NCBI GenBank assembly: GCA_000333855.2
Contig: CM007320.1
Location: 552,262 to 616,261 of the forward strand
Direction of reading: 5' to 3'
Source of the DNA: Endotrypanum monterogeii
Lineage: Eukaryota; Euglenozoa; Kinetoplastea; Trypanosomatida; Trypanosomatidae
Length of the DNA stretch: 64,000 bases
The notes under the pieces are model-generated. The model saw nothing but the letters and a program-made list of their open reading frames with translations. It searched no databases and had not been told where the DNA came from. Shown here piece by piece: positions 21,402-33,171 of this stretch (position 1 is the first letter of the stretch; each line of letters starts with the position of its first letter). A program made the position numbers and the translations under genes.

Positions 21402-24400
21402 GAGCAAGGTTTCTACTATTCAAGGCGCCTCTCGCTCTACCCTCCCTCTTGTTCCTCAGCCCCCCAACAGCCACCCGTCCTTCTTTTTTTTTTTTTCTAC
21501 GGTGCGCGTGAATGTGTGTGTGTGTGTGTGTGTGTTGAATGTATATGTCACTGACCGGTTTTCAGAACATGAATACAAAGTGCATAGAGCGCGTGTGGCT
21601 GTGGGGAGAAGATGAGCGAGGGAAAGTACCCCAGTCGCCAAAAGAGCAAACGAAACAAACGAGAAGAAACAGCGCAGGTTATGTGTCCAAGTGATGGTGG
21701 AACGGAGAAAACGTAAGAGCCTAGTTTCTGCGCTTCGAAGATGTCTGCACTTGGCTGGGAAGGGTAGAGGTTGCAAAAGACTGCTCCCCACCCCTCTCCC
21801 TAATGAAGAATTTTTCACTGTTTTTTTTTCCAGTTTTATATTTCGACTCGTCGCAAGAGTTGAATCACTTGGTGTGGAACGTGTGTGTAGTCGGTTGAGG
21901 TGCCAAATGCAAATGTAGATGGAGTGTGGCAATGAGTGCAACTGAATAAGCTTCCACTTTTTTTTTTTGTGTGCGTGCAGACGTAACCAAAGAATGACAT
22001 GTTGTAGAGGCAAGAAGCCTTGAATCTGTGTATCCTGCATCCCCCTCCCCTCCTCCCACGATGCCCTCATCGGAAAGAAGTGAGTCACCAACGGCAGTAT
22101 ACTGAGTCATACCTCGGTAAAAGTGATACTGCCACTTGCCACCCACCAACCGGCATTCATAGTAGACACGCACACACGCGGACAGAGACAGAGAGGGTGT
22201 GGAATCGCCCCCTCCAGTCTATCACAACTACGACCATCCTCACATATTTCCGTCTTCTTCTGCGGTGCTCCGTTTATACGAGTGTCTTTGGATTTGGGTA
22301 TCCAGGGTGCGCAGGAAAGCAGACCATGCCACATGCGCAGAACCATCCATCTTGCCATTAGTCATAAAGCCTCCCCACCGCTCTATTCCCCTCTTATCAA
22401 CCAACCCTCAGAGGGTGGACGGGCATAGGTGAGTGTTACAACCAAAGAACCACCCTGCCTTGTGAAGGACTCTGTATGTTCGCTGTACCCTATTTCAGCC
22501 GAATTTCGGAAACACTGGTAATTTGAACGGAACGGACCAGAGGCATCTACTCGGCTTGCAGGATGCATACAAAAAATGTGCGCACACAAGCGCGAGGGTG
22601 CTCTGAACAAGAGGCCGCGTGGTGCATACGACACAGTGGAGGTAGCGGCGATGAACGGCGAAAAAAAAAAAGAGGAAAGGACACTGTAAAATCCAGGGAG
22701 AAGAAGTGCAATATGGGTAAACACGTTCTGTACGCTGTATGGTCGAGAAGTCTGGCCGTGGGGGCGACAGTAATCAACTCCCCAAACACGTACACATGCC
22801 ACAACAACGACAAGAAAAAAAAAACATCACTTGCGATACAAACTCAGCTCCTTCCATTTTGCTTGGTGTCTTTACAGCGTGTGTTCACGGCCATCATTAC
22901 ACTCGGCTACCTTTATGATCATACACACCTCCTTCCCCCTTGCGGCACACAAAAAGAAAAACTTACGAACAAAAACAAAAAAAAAGATACTCGATACGAA
23001 GCTAAAGGCCGCGCAATTGGAGAGCAAGACAAGCTATAGAAAAGAACCGCAGGCCCCCAACTCCTTGTGGGTGTATTCTAGTCTTTACTGAGGTTTACCG
23101 CTCGCACTACAGCCTTGTCACGTCCGAAAAGGTTAGCCGCACACGCAGGGAGAAAAAAAAACGTCGTCACCCCCCTTTCACTCAAATAATTTAATGCATT
23201 AGCTATCTTCCTACTTGATTTCTCAACCAGGTGATATAAAGGATAATAAATTTTAAAAAGCGTTCACAGCAGCAGAGAGGGAGGGGGGGAGGTACAAGAA
23301 ATCAATGTAGCACAACGAGGAATCAAGCACCAGACGTTTGCCTAAGACTTCTTTTTTTTTTTTGGGGGGGGGGTAGCGTAGGATGAGACCGTGTCTAGTA
23401 GAATGGCGATATATAAAAAAATTTTTTTTTCAAAAACAGTCAGCCATATCTACATCTCCTGGAAAGAGACAAACAAGAGGGGGTAGCGCGTTGAAAATGT
23501 GCTGTGGCTTCACTCGGAGATTGACGACGAGTTGACTCGGGGAAACGCCTCAAAGCATTGCTGCTCCTCCGTGAAGCACCAAGCCGAGAATACCGTGTCA
23601 CCTTTTTCTCTAGAGGGAATCACGCGCAACAACTCAGGCGTCGTGTCTTTAGGAATTCCGCAGGAAAAAAATAAACGTTTTGAAAAGCGCCAGGCAGCGG
23701 TACACGCACCCCCGCCTGGCCTGCTGCAGGGCGTCATGAACCCCACAGGCTGCCCAGCCTGATGAACCCGTTGCTGAACGGCATCATGTTTACAACCTTA
23801 ATGTGGCATGTGTAGGACGTGTAATCGTGGTGCTTTTTGCATACTAGTAATGTACAGTTAAACAAAGCAGCATCATGATCACAAGACATTTACGTTGCGC
23901 GAAGTACCACATCGGTTCAAGAGTGACAAGTATGTCCAACTATGCGTGTAGGTCGCTGTTGCTGAGAAACTCAAGCTCCCAAGCGATGGTGGGGATGTCG
24001 GCATGAGCCGTCACTCCTCATCGACTACGTTGAGGGGACTCTCTGAGTCCGTTATCACACCCCTTGGGCGTCGCGCAAGACCTGTAGAGTTTGAGAACTA
24101 AAGGAATAAAAAGCACTGGTGCGCACTGCATTTGCCTTGCGCTCGTAGCGACCATGCAGATGAATTTGCGGAACTGGCAAAAAAAAATATCTAGGTATCA
24201 TGGCAGTGATTGACGTACATACCGATTGGAGGAGCTGCTACTCCTTGAGGGGGGTGGGGGACTCGCTAAGGGCTGGTAATGCCCAAGCGAGAACGGCAGT
24301 TGCCCATCATCAAGTGCCTTGCCTGCGTGGTTATCCCACCGCTGCCAGTGAAAATTAATTTCTTTTCACAGTGCCTCTGTTTTGTACATTTCGGAAATAC

Positions 24401-26060
24401 GTGATGAAAGCAAGGTTCAGCCTCATGCGAAGCCTACGGCGACAGCAAGCGCTGGTACTCCATCCTGTACGTGCGTACCAAGCTCCTGGACGTGGTAAGG
24501 TGTAAGCACCAACGGAGGATAATCGACACAGCCTGCACACATCTACATAAAACACACACATACATCCAACTACCACTCTTTGGTACATTGACCCCTTACG
24601 TTGACCCTTCCCATTTCACCAACTTCGGCAAAAAAAAATTTCAAGTCCACTTAACACAACAGTTGACTGGACAGGATGTCCGTATATGCCTTGACGCTTC
24701 TAGAAGGGAAAAAAAGACCTCGCTCTGTACTACTGGACGAGGGAAGAGGGGAAACAGTCCAGCGACCTACACGATCAGCTTGACATGAATTGTGGAGACG
24801 CGTGACGCTGCCGCCAAAAAATTACAGCGCCAAGGGTAATTCCAACCGCGCGCGGTAAACCGACTTGGAGGTCGAAGAGCTGACGAGGCGAAGGAGTGAG
24901 CAAAGGGGGGGGGGGGGGTTGCACGCACCCAGAGATACTTGTCTAGTATTATCCACATCCAGGGAAGGAAAAAAGAAAGAAAGTATTCGATAATTTTTAA
25001 AAAGAGAAGAGAGGACAAAAATGGAGGGAAGCGATGAGAGAAGAAACAAAAATACTGAGGACAATCCCCTGCAACACGCACACTGAAGCATGAGCAGAGA
25101 AATCACATGAAGGAAAGGGTTAAAGGGCACAGGGTAGGCAATCAGAGAATATGTCAGTCTAGTTGCGCTATTTTTTTTTTCCATCCTAACGAGTGACGGA
25201 CTCCAGTACACATCTACTCTTCCCTCCCTCTCCAGTTTCCAGAGATCGTACTTGCACACTATGCAATGCCTAGACAACACCCCCGCCGCTGGCAACGAGG
25301 TGATACTTTTCACTTCGTCAAGCCAACGGTGACATTGACACGGCCTTTGCATGCTGCAGCCTCCAAGACCGACCCTCCTTGCAGCTCGACGCATGGCGGC
25401 CCCAACCTGCTATAGATCTGTTGAAGTAGCCCGAGTTGCTCACAAGAGGAGGCGGAGGAGTGAGAGAGAAAATACATCCCAGGCATCTTATGTGCCTTTT
25501 TAAAGCAAAAAAAATAGCAGAGGTCAATATGTTTCGCTGTCACAGGTCGCTCGGACAGAACAGAATCCAGGGCCAGATAGATGACATCACTAGCAGTAGG
25601 TCGCTCCTTTTTTTTTTGCATCGCTTAACCCTTGTTTTGTCATCAATGCAAGTGTTCTGAAAGTGAAAAAAAAAACGCTGGGGGGCTGTGCGAAAAATCG
25701 CCAGATAGTTAGCACTGACGCGTAGGTGGATGTCAAAGAGGAGTCCCTCTGGCCATGAGGAGAACCACAAAAAAAGGCATCGCTACAGTAAAAAAAAAAA
25801 AAGCGCGGCTGATCAAGATGAGACACAGACATGATAAGTCCTTCTCGTGTCAGAATGAAACCTTGAAGAAGCGGAAAGCGAGAGAATGAAAATAAAAACG
25901 AAAACTATGTGCACAGGAGTTGGGGGAGGAGGGAACTCATCGAAAGCAGACAATACGCCCCCCCCCTTCCCCTTGCGCGCAAGTGGCGCAGTCGCTTTTT
26001 TTTTTTTTGCTTTCATCTCCTTCCTCTTCCCCTGCCTCAAGCCTGCCCACGTTTCCCAGT
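21402..26060. other. 4.7 kb gene-free region
   Basis: Between the ELMO-domain gene (3' side) and kinase B (5' side). It includes (GT)n at 21512-21535, T-runs at 21486-21496, 21959-21968 and 23350-23361, and G-runs at 23362-23371 and 24906-24918. A more complex, GC-richer island at about 23480-24350 lacks homopolymers and is described as a finding. Small overlapping frames (23499-23762 plus, 23510-23746 minus) have no recognisable features. I call no gene here. Confidence 0.55.
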
Positions 26061-28826
26061 CTACTGGTGTTTCTCAACAGTTTCACGAACACGGCATGCT
26101 GCATCTAGCATCAACTTTGCCGCACCCTTTTTTAGCAGCTGTGCCCGCAATCGCGCTTTAATGTCGCCAAATTCGGCGACGCGAGGCAGGTTTGCAGATC
26201 TGCCTTGTGGTCGCGCCCTCCAGGCCCTTTCGAAGAGTGCCAACGCCCCCACAAAGCCCTCGCAGCAAACGTACAGGCCAGGGTGAGAAAAAAGATCGTC
26301 CTCACGCCAGTTCGTTGTAGTGTTGTCCTTCGGCAGTTGTGTTGCGAGGAGCCTCAAGTGTGATTTCCTTTGTATCTCATCATCAAGGAGGTGGTGATCA
26401 GCTGCGTCCAAGACAACAGCTGTGAAGTTGAAACAGACCAGAACAAAAGGCAGCTCGTTCGACACCTCATGAATTGGCTTCACGGTCACCGGCAGCGCTC
26501 GGTCGCGTTGAGAGTACTGGGATGCATCTGCCGCGTCGCTTGTTGGCTCAGTGCACAGATGCCACAGTCGCTGTGCAAATGATGGGTAGTAGTCAATGAG
26601 ATACAAGAGCTGCAGAACCCCGAGAACACCCGTCGCACGGACATCGGTTGCTGGATTGGAGCCTTGGAACCCGATCAACTCCCACCTCACGGAGGTGCGC
26701 ATAGGGGACATTAGGGGATAATCGAAGGCAGGGGCGGATAGGTTGTCGTTTGTATTACGCAACAGACTGTTGCCTGTGAGGGTGTTAAATACGGTGAGCA
26801 GCATACGGCGATGAGTCGGCCGCTGTAACGAGAGCAGCTCCGATTTCAGCGTGGTTACGACACGTAGATGTGCTTCAGGCGGTCGACATTCCAAGGCGAT
26901 GTCTTGCGGAGCAGGCGAAACGCTGTACTCCCCACGGCCTCGTTCAGCAGCACCCTGCATGCGTGAACTCGACTGCTTTGGGACTATTGACGCACTTTTT
27001 ACTGCGCCATCGCAACACAGAAAAAGGGAAGCAAAACCATACCGCTTCGGCTTCGGCAGTGCTGCAGCCGGCGACGCCGGATGAAGTGACAGCACTGGCA
27101 AGGTCGCTGACTTGACCGCCTCTGTCTTGACTGTTGGCGCTGTTGCCATGTCACTCAGACGCATCTCCTCCATCAAATTGCAATACGCCTCATGGAAAGA
27201 TATAAGGAACGGTTCGGGGTGAGAACGCGGCGGCGAGTCGGTTGAGCTTGACTCTGGATCCATGTCAATGTCCTCATTGTGCCAGACTCGAAGATGCCGA
27301 TTGGTGGCGGTGTGAGAGAGCATCTGTTGCACGGCGGCACCCGCTCGGCTATCCCCCAGTGAAGTGTTTCTCTCACTCCCGGCAACAGCATACTTCTCTC
27401 GATCATTCTCATCCACCTCACTGATTGGGGAGAAAGCCCCTCCGCAGCTCCTGTCATCAATGTCGATTGTGCATAAGGGTCGCCGGGTCTCTGAATATTT
27501 GCTTCCTGCAGCGGACTCACCCGCACGAAAATATATTGAGGGTCTACTCTTCGTCTGAGTTGTTAAAGTAGACGGCTCCGAGAGGATGCTTGTTGGTGGC
27601 TGCCAAAGTGTGTCGGACATGTCCTGCCGTACGACTAGGAGTGTGGAAGGCTTCGCAGATGCTCCTGCTATCGTGTGTGAATCGTATGTCGCCTTTCCGT
27701 GCGCCATATCGAGCTTTCGCACGTCCTCCTCGCGTAATACCACCTGCGTGCTATCTACACCGCTGTCTTTGCCTACTTTCCTTGAACTGGTCGGAGACGT
27801 TGAAGACGAGGTGGATGAGCTCACCGTTTCTTCTAGAGGTTTCAAATCGCTTCTCCTCCGCGACATACTCCATCTCGGCAGCGCCGTCGACCCTGATTGT
27901 ATATTCCTAGCGTCTTCACGACTTCCTGGTGGTCCATGGAGCTTGTCCGCCGCACTAGATATCGTTGCAGAGCCACGGTCTTCCCTTGATTCGTGCGACA
28001 AAGAAGTTGAAGAGGCGAGCCGAGTCGTCGGCCTCTTTGGCGAAGCACAAGCTCGCTGCTCTTTCCCTGTCACACCCGTCATGTTCACATCCGCCTCGCC
28101 ACCAGCAGTCACTCTTGATGGAGTCAGAGACGGATGTGACAGTGGCCTATTCGTATGGGTGCCGGGAATTACACGAACTTCTTCACTAGAAGCGTCATTC
28201 TGACTCCGCCTGCCAAGGGAGTCGGTGCTCGTGGCCGCTGCCCTGCTCTGCGCAGCAAGTGCTACTGGCGACCCAGTTGCGGACGGAGGCGGCGAATGAG
28301 AAGGGTCAAAAGGTTTAATGACAGAGCTCGAGCCCAAGAAATTGCTCCCTCCAAGAGCTTCCGCAACGGAAGTGGAGACACGAACCCGGGAGGATGTGGC
28401 TGATGCATTGTCAACCACCTTGTCAACGACGGGACCGCGACCACGAGGGGTTTCAAACATAGGCGATGCCGATTGCGCAGCAGCGGCGCTGTCTGTGAAG
28501 GAGTTCTGCGCTCTTTCAAAACAAACAGGGACTGCATTGGGGCTAGAGGAGAGATCAGCACGCGAGCTGTCAACATCCAACATCCGCGTCGCTGCCTTTT
28601 GCGATGCCTTTCCATTGGGCCTCAGATTCGATGGCGGCGACTCAACAACCCCCCTTGAGGCTGGGCCGACAGGTTCGAAGGCATCAAGATCCGGATACTC
28701 GTCAAAGTCGTCATGACCGCTCTCCTCCGCCAGCCTTTCGTCCTTTGAGGATGACTGCAGTGCATTTGAATCGTGGTGCTGACGGCGATACTCTCTGAGA
28801 ACGGCGTTCTTGCGCAAGAGTGACAT
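26061..28826 (-). CDS. ELMO/CED-12 domain protein with long disordered N-terminus
   Basis: A 921-residue protein. The C-terminal third (about 660-870) carries an ELMO domain: RWELIGFQGSNPATDVRATG (residues 714-733) matches the family core W-x3-GFQ-G-x-x-P-x-TD-x-R-x-x-G, and is followed by the typical LQLLYLIDYYP helix and FVLVCFNFTAVV. In ELMOD proteins this domain is a GTPase-activating module for Arl/Arf GTPases, and the conserved Arg of TDxR (about 730) is kept here, so GAP activity is plausible. The first 550 residues are Ser/Thr/Arg-rich and probably disordered. The start used is MSLLRKN at 28824-28826; an in-frame ATG at 28884-28886 is an alternative, and the longest frame opens only at GTG. 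Confidence 0.88.
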   Translation of the reverse strand: MSLLRKNAVLREYRRQHHDSNALQSSSKDERLAEESGHDDFDEYPDLDAFEPVGPASRGVVESPPSNLRPNGKASQKAATRMLDVDSSRADLSSSPNAVPVCFERAQNSFTDSAAAAQSASPMFETPRGRGPVVDKVVDNASATSSRVRVSTSVAEALGGSNFLGSSSVIKPFDPSHSPPPSATGSPVALAAQSRAAATSTDSLGRRSQNDASSEEVRVIPGTHTNRPLSHPSLTPSRVTAGGEADVNMTGVTGKEQRACASPKRPTTRLASSTSLSHESREDRGSATISSAADKLHGPPGSREDARNIQSGSTALPRWSMSRRRSDLKPLEETVSSSTSSSTSPTSSRKVGKDSGVDSTQVVLREEDVRKLDMAHGKATYDSHTIAGASAKPSTLLVVRQDMSDTLWQPPTSILSEPSTLTTQTKSRPSIYFRAGESAAGSKYSETRRPLCTIDIDDRSCGGAFSPISEVDENDREKYAVAGSERNTSLGDSRAGAAVQQMLSHTATNRHLRVWHNEDIDMDPESSSTDSPPRSHPEPFLISFHEAYCNLMEEMRLSDMATAPTVKTEAVKSATLPVLSLHPASPAAALPKPKRYGFASLFLCCDGAVKSASIVPKQSSSRMQGAAERGRGEYSVSPAPQDIALECRPPEAHLRVVTTLKSELLSLQRPTHRRMLLTVFNTLTGNSLLRNTNDNLSAPAFDYPLMSPMRTSVRWELIGFQGSNPATDVRATGVLGVLQLLYLIDYYPSFAQRLWHLCTEPTSDAADASQYSQRDRALPVTVKPIHEVSNELPFVLVCFNFTAVVLDAADHHLLDDEIQRKSHLRLLATQLPKDNTTTNWREDDLFSHPGLYVCCEGFVGALALFERAWRARPQGRSANLPRVAEFGDIKARLRAQLLKKGAAKLMLDAACRVRETVEKHQ

Positions 28827-29494
28827 GGTCACAGAGACAGACTGACGTATACATACATCAACATGCCAAACAACACCACGACCCATGAACCACAACACAA
28901 CTAAACTGCTTTCACCGTTGGAGCTGCGTGTGTACACCACACGGGCAGCTCGTGGGGCCGAGCCTCAAAAAAAAACAACGAAAAGAAAGCCTCTGGCGGA
29001 CAACTGATCAAAAATATGTAATACTAATAAAGTGCAACTCCTCTGCACAACGCAAAAAAAAAACGTTTACAATGTATTGAGGTACAATTAGCTCAGAAAA
29101 GATCAGCTGAGGGACGGTCGTTAGAAAGTGTGTGTGGAAAATTTGATTGCTAAGTGCCGCTGTGCACTCGCGTGCTCCACACAGAAAATGTCCTGCCCAA
29201 CACACAGTCACGCACACCTCTGCTCTTGGGTCATACGGTTGCAGACCTGGAGTGTTCGCGGGTGTAGAGAACTGTGTTACCCGACGACACAGTAGAAGCA
29301 CCGGGGGTCGGGATTTAGCAGCACAAACAATGAATATATATATATATATAATGAGGAAAGCAACGGAAAAAAAATAGAGGTATATATATGTATTCCTCGA
29401 AAGCGCTGCTAAACATCAACAAGCTTGATCGCACACGTCTCGGACACTGGTGAAACGCCACCACGGAGACGGGCTAGTGAAGTAGTAGAGTCAC

Positions 29495-29514
29495 CCTCAA
29501 GTCTACTCTTGAGG
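29495..29514. other. Short inverted repeat (hairpin)
   Basis: CCTCAAG (29495-29501), a six-base loop, then CTTGAGG (29508-29514): a perfect 7-bp stem in the gap upstream of the ELMO gene. Function unknown. Confidence 0.45.
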
Positions 29515-29721
29515 CGGAGTAATCACCTTGCACAAGTCACCGAATAAAAAGTCGGAAGCGTGAAATGTGACACGCTCGGTGAGAGAAGTGAAGATTAAAA
29601 AAAAAAACAAGAGAGAAAAAAGAACAACGGAAAGAGTTGCGGTTAGACATGAATATCGATATTCTTTCAAGCGTTTTTGCTTACGAGTTTATGGAGAAGA
29701 CATACGCTGCCTTCCAAGGGA

Positions 29722-29742
29722 GACCACCCTCACGGGGTGGTC
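29722..29742. other. Short inverted repeat (hairpin)
   Basis: GACCACCC (29722-29729), a five-base loop, then GGGTGGTC (29735-29742): a perfect 8-bp GC-rich stem, about 210 nt from the previous one. Possibly an RNA structure in a UTR. Confidence 0.45.
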
Positions 29743-30672
29743 CTTCATACGCACCCACAAACATTCATAACCTCCTGCCAAACGCACGGCTTGACATAGA
29801 TGCCCGAGTGCCAAGGCGGCAAGGAACCAAGAAAAGCGGCACGTCAGACGGTGATAAACAAAAAACATGACATCGACAGTCAAAGAAGACCGGCACCGCC
29901 ACTTGTCGTGCAAGCGCCCTATAGCGAAAACCTTAGCTTTCTTCAAAAGATGACAGCGACCCACACAGAGAGCTCGCACCCAAGTAAGGGGCAGGACGAC
30001 AGCGAGAAAACCTGACGGGCGAATTGAAGCATTTCACAGGGCACTTGGGAAGGCGCTAGGGGATGAATTCCACTCTGTACACACGAAGACCAACGCAACT
30101 TCAACATAAGGTGGTGGGAAAGGGGGAATGTGCCAAGTAAAGAGCTGAGCTACAACTCACTGCCGCACCTCTTTCTCTCCATTATAAGTAAAAACAAACA
30201 TGCCCACCTGCCGACTCCTTTGTACGGGAGAGGGGAGGGGAGGGGAGAAAAGGGAAAGAAGGGGTTTGGTTTCCTAAAGGTTATCGCGGGCCACCGTGTC
30301 ATTGAGACGGAAACGTAATAAAAATCAAGAACCTTGTCAGCGACACCGTTGCTCAGGACGGTGTGTAACCCCCTCCAGGAGAAGCAGCGTAATAAAGCGC
30401 AACAGGAAGCGCCCCCCCCCTACCCCCCTCCCCACACACACACAGACACTTACTTCCTGCATAGCGCGATAAAAAAGGGGGGGGACAGGTGGGCGAGAAA
30501 TCAACCAACGAAGAGGGTAAGAGAAGGGGAAGCTGACAGTCCACCAAATCTAATTGTATCTAGTCATCTAGAGTTGAAAGGAAAAAAATATAAAGTCATC
30601 ATCACTTACATTCCAAGCACAACGAGTTATATCATCACGGTCTTGGACACAGTCAATAGCGTCAAACATCAT

Positions 30673-33171
30673 CTACAGCTCCAGCTGGAGGCCAGTAGTC
30701 CGTCGCTGAGGCACCCCCTGATCTTGTTTGGGGGCAGATACACTCGAACTTCGAGCTATGGAGCCATGGCGAGACGACGACATTGTAGCAGACCTGACAC
30801 GATCCGACGCGCTGGTATTGAGGTGAAGCTTTAACGCCTGGAAGGGCAGCCTGTCTTCCTCCTCTCTCCTTGCACGACTGTATTCCTCCATGCGTTCATA
30901 AGATTCGACGCGCCGCTGCGGAAGTGAGACACGGAATGGAACTGTATCTCGCGCACATAGGGAAGTTGCTGCAGTGCACCTCTCTCTGGAACGCTGTCGT
31001 GCGTACTGCTCAACTGCCGAATTGCCTCGGTCACTCAACTCCAGCAGGTCCTCCTTCACACGACACCACTTGAAGGAGGCGCCGCTCACTTCAAATGAGT
31101 CGGCAGTGGCAAAAATGGGGGCGGAAGAGGTTGTCGCGCCAATCGCCTTCCTCGCTGGAGGTTCCAAATTGAGTCCGTGCATGCGCAGAGGCCCACAGGA
31201 GAACTGACTGGGAAGGCGTCCTGAGGAAAGCTGTGGGGGTCCTGACAGTGTCAGCCGAGCCGAGTGGCTCCTGCTGCGCTGCCAATATCCACAGCCTTCA
31301 ACGTCGCCCTTTTCCATGGGGAGTTCTCTTGAAATTGAGGATTTGGCATTTGGCGGTAGTGGTACAGAAATAGTGCCCATGTGCGACGGACGAACAAGCA
31401 CCGTCTCTTCGCCCTCCACCGCTGTGGTCTGGCAGCTAAGCCCGAGGTCTTTGGGACCAAGTAGATCGGTAGGAGTTCCAGTAGCGGGGCAGTCGGCGGC
31501 GGGCAGGGGGCAGTCCTCTGCCATGCCTCCCCAGCGGTGGCATTGCACGCTCTCCTCTTCCATACCACTGTGCTCTACTGCCGTCTTCACAAAAACATCG
31601 CTCCCTCGCTCCGACACTGGCAATCGCAGGTCAGCAGATGCGTCAAGTCGCCCAAGATCGGCGAGCACCTCTTTGTACTGACGGAGACCTTCATCATTGG
31701 CGATATCAGTATTCAGCAGCACAAAGGACGCCATCCGGCACCCGTTGGCGCCATCGCTATGCATGTGGTAGCGCCACCCCTCGACCGCCGCAGCAGCCTC
31801 CTCGACTACTCGCGCCGAAACATGGGAAACCCTCTCCTGTTGCTCCTGTATGGTGATAGATATACCCATCAGTGTTGCTGCACTCACAGACTCCGGCAAC
31901 CGTCTCAGGCAGTCGTCGGCATTACTCAAAAGACTGCTGGTAGCGCTCATGGCGGTCATCAGCTCTGTGGTGCGCTCACGCACCTCGGAGGAGACCTCTC
32001 CCAGTTGAGCGAGGAGTCTATCTTCCCTCTCCTGCAAGATGTGGCGCAAGCTCGCGAAGCACTGCTGGATTTCCCCACGAACAGTGTCAACCTTTGTCTC
32101 ATACACAGACCATAGTGACGAGAGTTGGGTGCGAGTGGATTCGGCATCGTGTCTCAGTGCTGCAAGCTCCGTCGAGCGCTCTGCCAGCGTCCTGGCGGTG
32201 CGCGCCACGACGTCAACGAGGGGAAACACCTCGTGCCCTCGATGAGCACCGCCAAAACAGCAGGTAACGCACACACATGTCGCGCACGTATCGCAGAAGA
32301 GATCCAATGTCATTCCGGGATGCTGCACACACTTCAAGTGACTCCGCCGACGTGCCTGCTCGACGGTAACCACTTCGTGCTGCCTGAATCCACCTTTAGC
32401 GTGGGTAGCTTGGCGACAGCCTTCACACATGCCAAAGTCGCACTGGATGCACACACATGTCGCCTGGGCTTCATCACAAATAGAGCACGCAGTTAACGTC
32501 GACGCGGCCGGTACACTCAGCAGGTTGACAGTATTTCCGGGAGTCAGGCAACCAGAAGACTGTGGAAGGCCAGTGTAGCTGTTCCGCACGACACTCGCAT
32601 CCAGAACACATCCCACACTGTCCACTGGGTCGGAGGCCGATGGGAGTGCAGCGTCGCAAGCTCTATCACATAATGGACACCCGTGCACACTTGCGCGACT
32701 AGGTGCGGGGTCCGACTCACGTGAAGCCGCGAACGCAGTGCGTGAACCACTGGTGTTGCTGGTATCGACCAGCGCTGGACCTCTCTCCTCTCTCACGGCA
32801 TGCACGGCAGAGAGCCAATTTTCAGCACAGCAGCGGCAGGCCAGGCAATAAAGTCCCCCGGAAACAGCACCCGGGAGGGCAGAAGAGGACAAGAGGTCCG
32901 CAGTTGACGTGTGCAGGTATACCGGATCGCTTAGCTCGACAGCACTGCAGAATGGGCACAAAAACAGCCATGGTCGTGGTGTGCTCAGCTTATTCTGACT
33001 TGAGGCCTCCCGCGAAGTCCTTTCTTCTTCGGGACACATCACAGTGGCGGCAGGGCCTCCATCAGTATTTTTCTCGATGCGAAGCGGGCAACTTATCTCT
33101 GCTTCGTGAACTGTAGTTGGTGCGCTGTGACCAGGACCCATCACGGATGTGCCTGGAGTGCGCTTAGCCAT
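30673..33171 (-). CDS. Tandem B-box zinc-finger, coiled-coil (TRIM-like) protein
   Basis: An 832-residue protein. Two adjacent B-box zinc fingers are clear: C229-x2-C232 to H259/H265, and C281-x2-H284 to H310/H313, with intervening CxxC pairs. They are followed by a long coiled coil (about 320-460, heptads in ARTLAERSTELAALRHDAES and onward). Before them are scattered Cys pairs (C72-x2-C75, C109-x2-C112, C165-x2-C168) that resemble a degenerate RING. B-box plus coiled coil is the core of TRIM proteins, where it mediates oligomerisation; a proper RING would add E3 ubiquitin ligase activity, which I cannot confirm. The C-terminal 370 residues are low-complexity with no SPRY or NHL domain visible. 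The start is the first ATG (33169-33171). Confidence 0.85.
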   Translation of the reverse strand: MAKRTPGTSVMGPGHSAPTTVHEAEISCPLRIEKNTDGGPAATVMCPEEERTSREASSQNKLSTPRPWLFLCPFCSAVELSDPVYLHTSTADLLSSSALPGAVSGGLYCLACRCCAENWLSAVHAVREERGPALVDTSNTSGSRTAFAASRESDPAPSRASVHGCPLCDRACDAALPSASDPVDSVGCVLDASVVRNSYTGLPQSSGCLTPGNTVNLLSVPAASTLTACSICDEAQATCVCIQCDFGMCEGCRQATHAKGGFRQHEVVTVEQARRRSHLKCVQHPGMTLDLFCDTCATCVCVTCCFGGAHRGHEVFPLVDVVARTARTLAERSTELAALRHDAESTRTQLSSLWSVYETKVDTVRGEIQQCFASLRHILQEREDRLLAQLGEVSSEVRERTTELMTAMSATSSLLSNADDCLRRLPESVSAATLMGISITIQEQQERVSHVSARVVEEAAAAVEGWRYHMHSDGANGCRMASFVLLNTDIANDEGLRQYKEVLADLGRLDASADLRLPVSERGSDVFVKTAVEHSGMEEESVQCHRWGGMAEDCPLPAADCPATGTPTDLLGPKDLGLSCQTTAVEGEETVLVRPSHMGTISVPLPPNAKSSISRELPMEKGDVEGCGYWQRSRSHSARLTLSGPPQLSSGRLPSQFSCGPLRMHGLNLEPPARKAIGATTSSAPIFATADSFEVSGASFKWCRVKEDLLELSDRGNSAVEQYARQRSRERCTAATSLCARDTVPFRVSLPQRRVESYERMEEYSRARREEEDRLPFQALKLHLNTSASDRVRSATMSSSRHGSIARSSSVSAPKQDQGVPQRRTTGLQLEL

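Larger units (their letters stand above)
28827..30672. other. Intergenic/UTR region
   Basis: 1.8 kb between the B-box gene (3' side) and the ELMO gene (5' side). It contains two short perfect inverted repeats (29495-29514 and 29722-29742), TA repeats at 29335-29352, a C-run at 30411-30420 and a G-rich block at 30227-30268. I see no gene. Confidence 0.6.

Noticed and set aside
23499..23762. Overlapping 87-codon plus and 78-codon minus frames
   Set aside because: Short, overlapping and without recognisable motifs; retained only as part of the unusual island.
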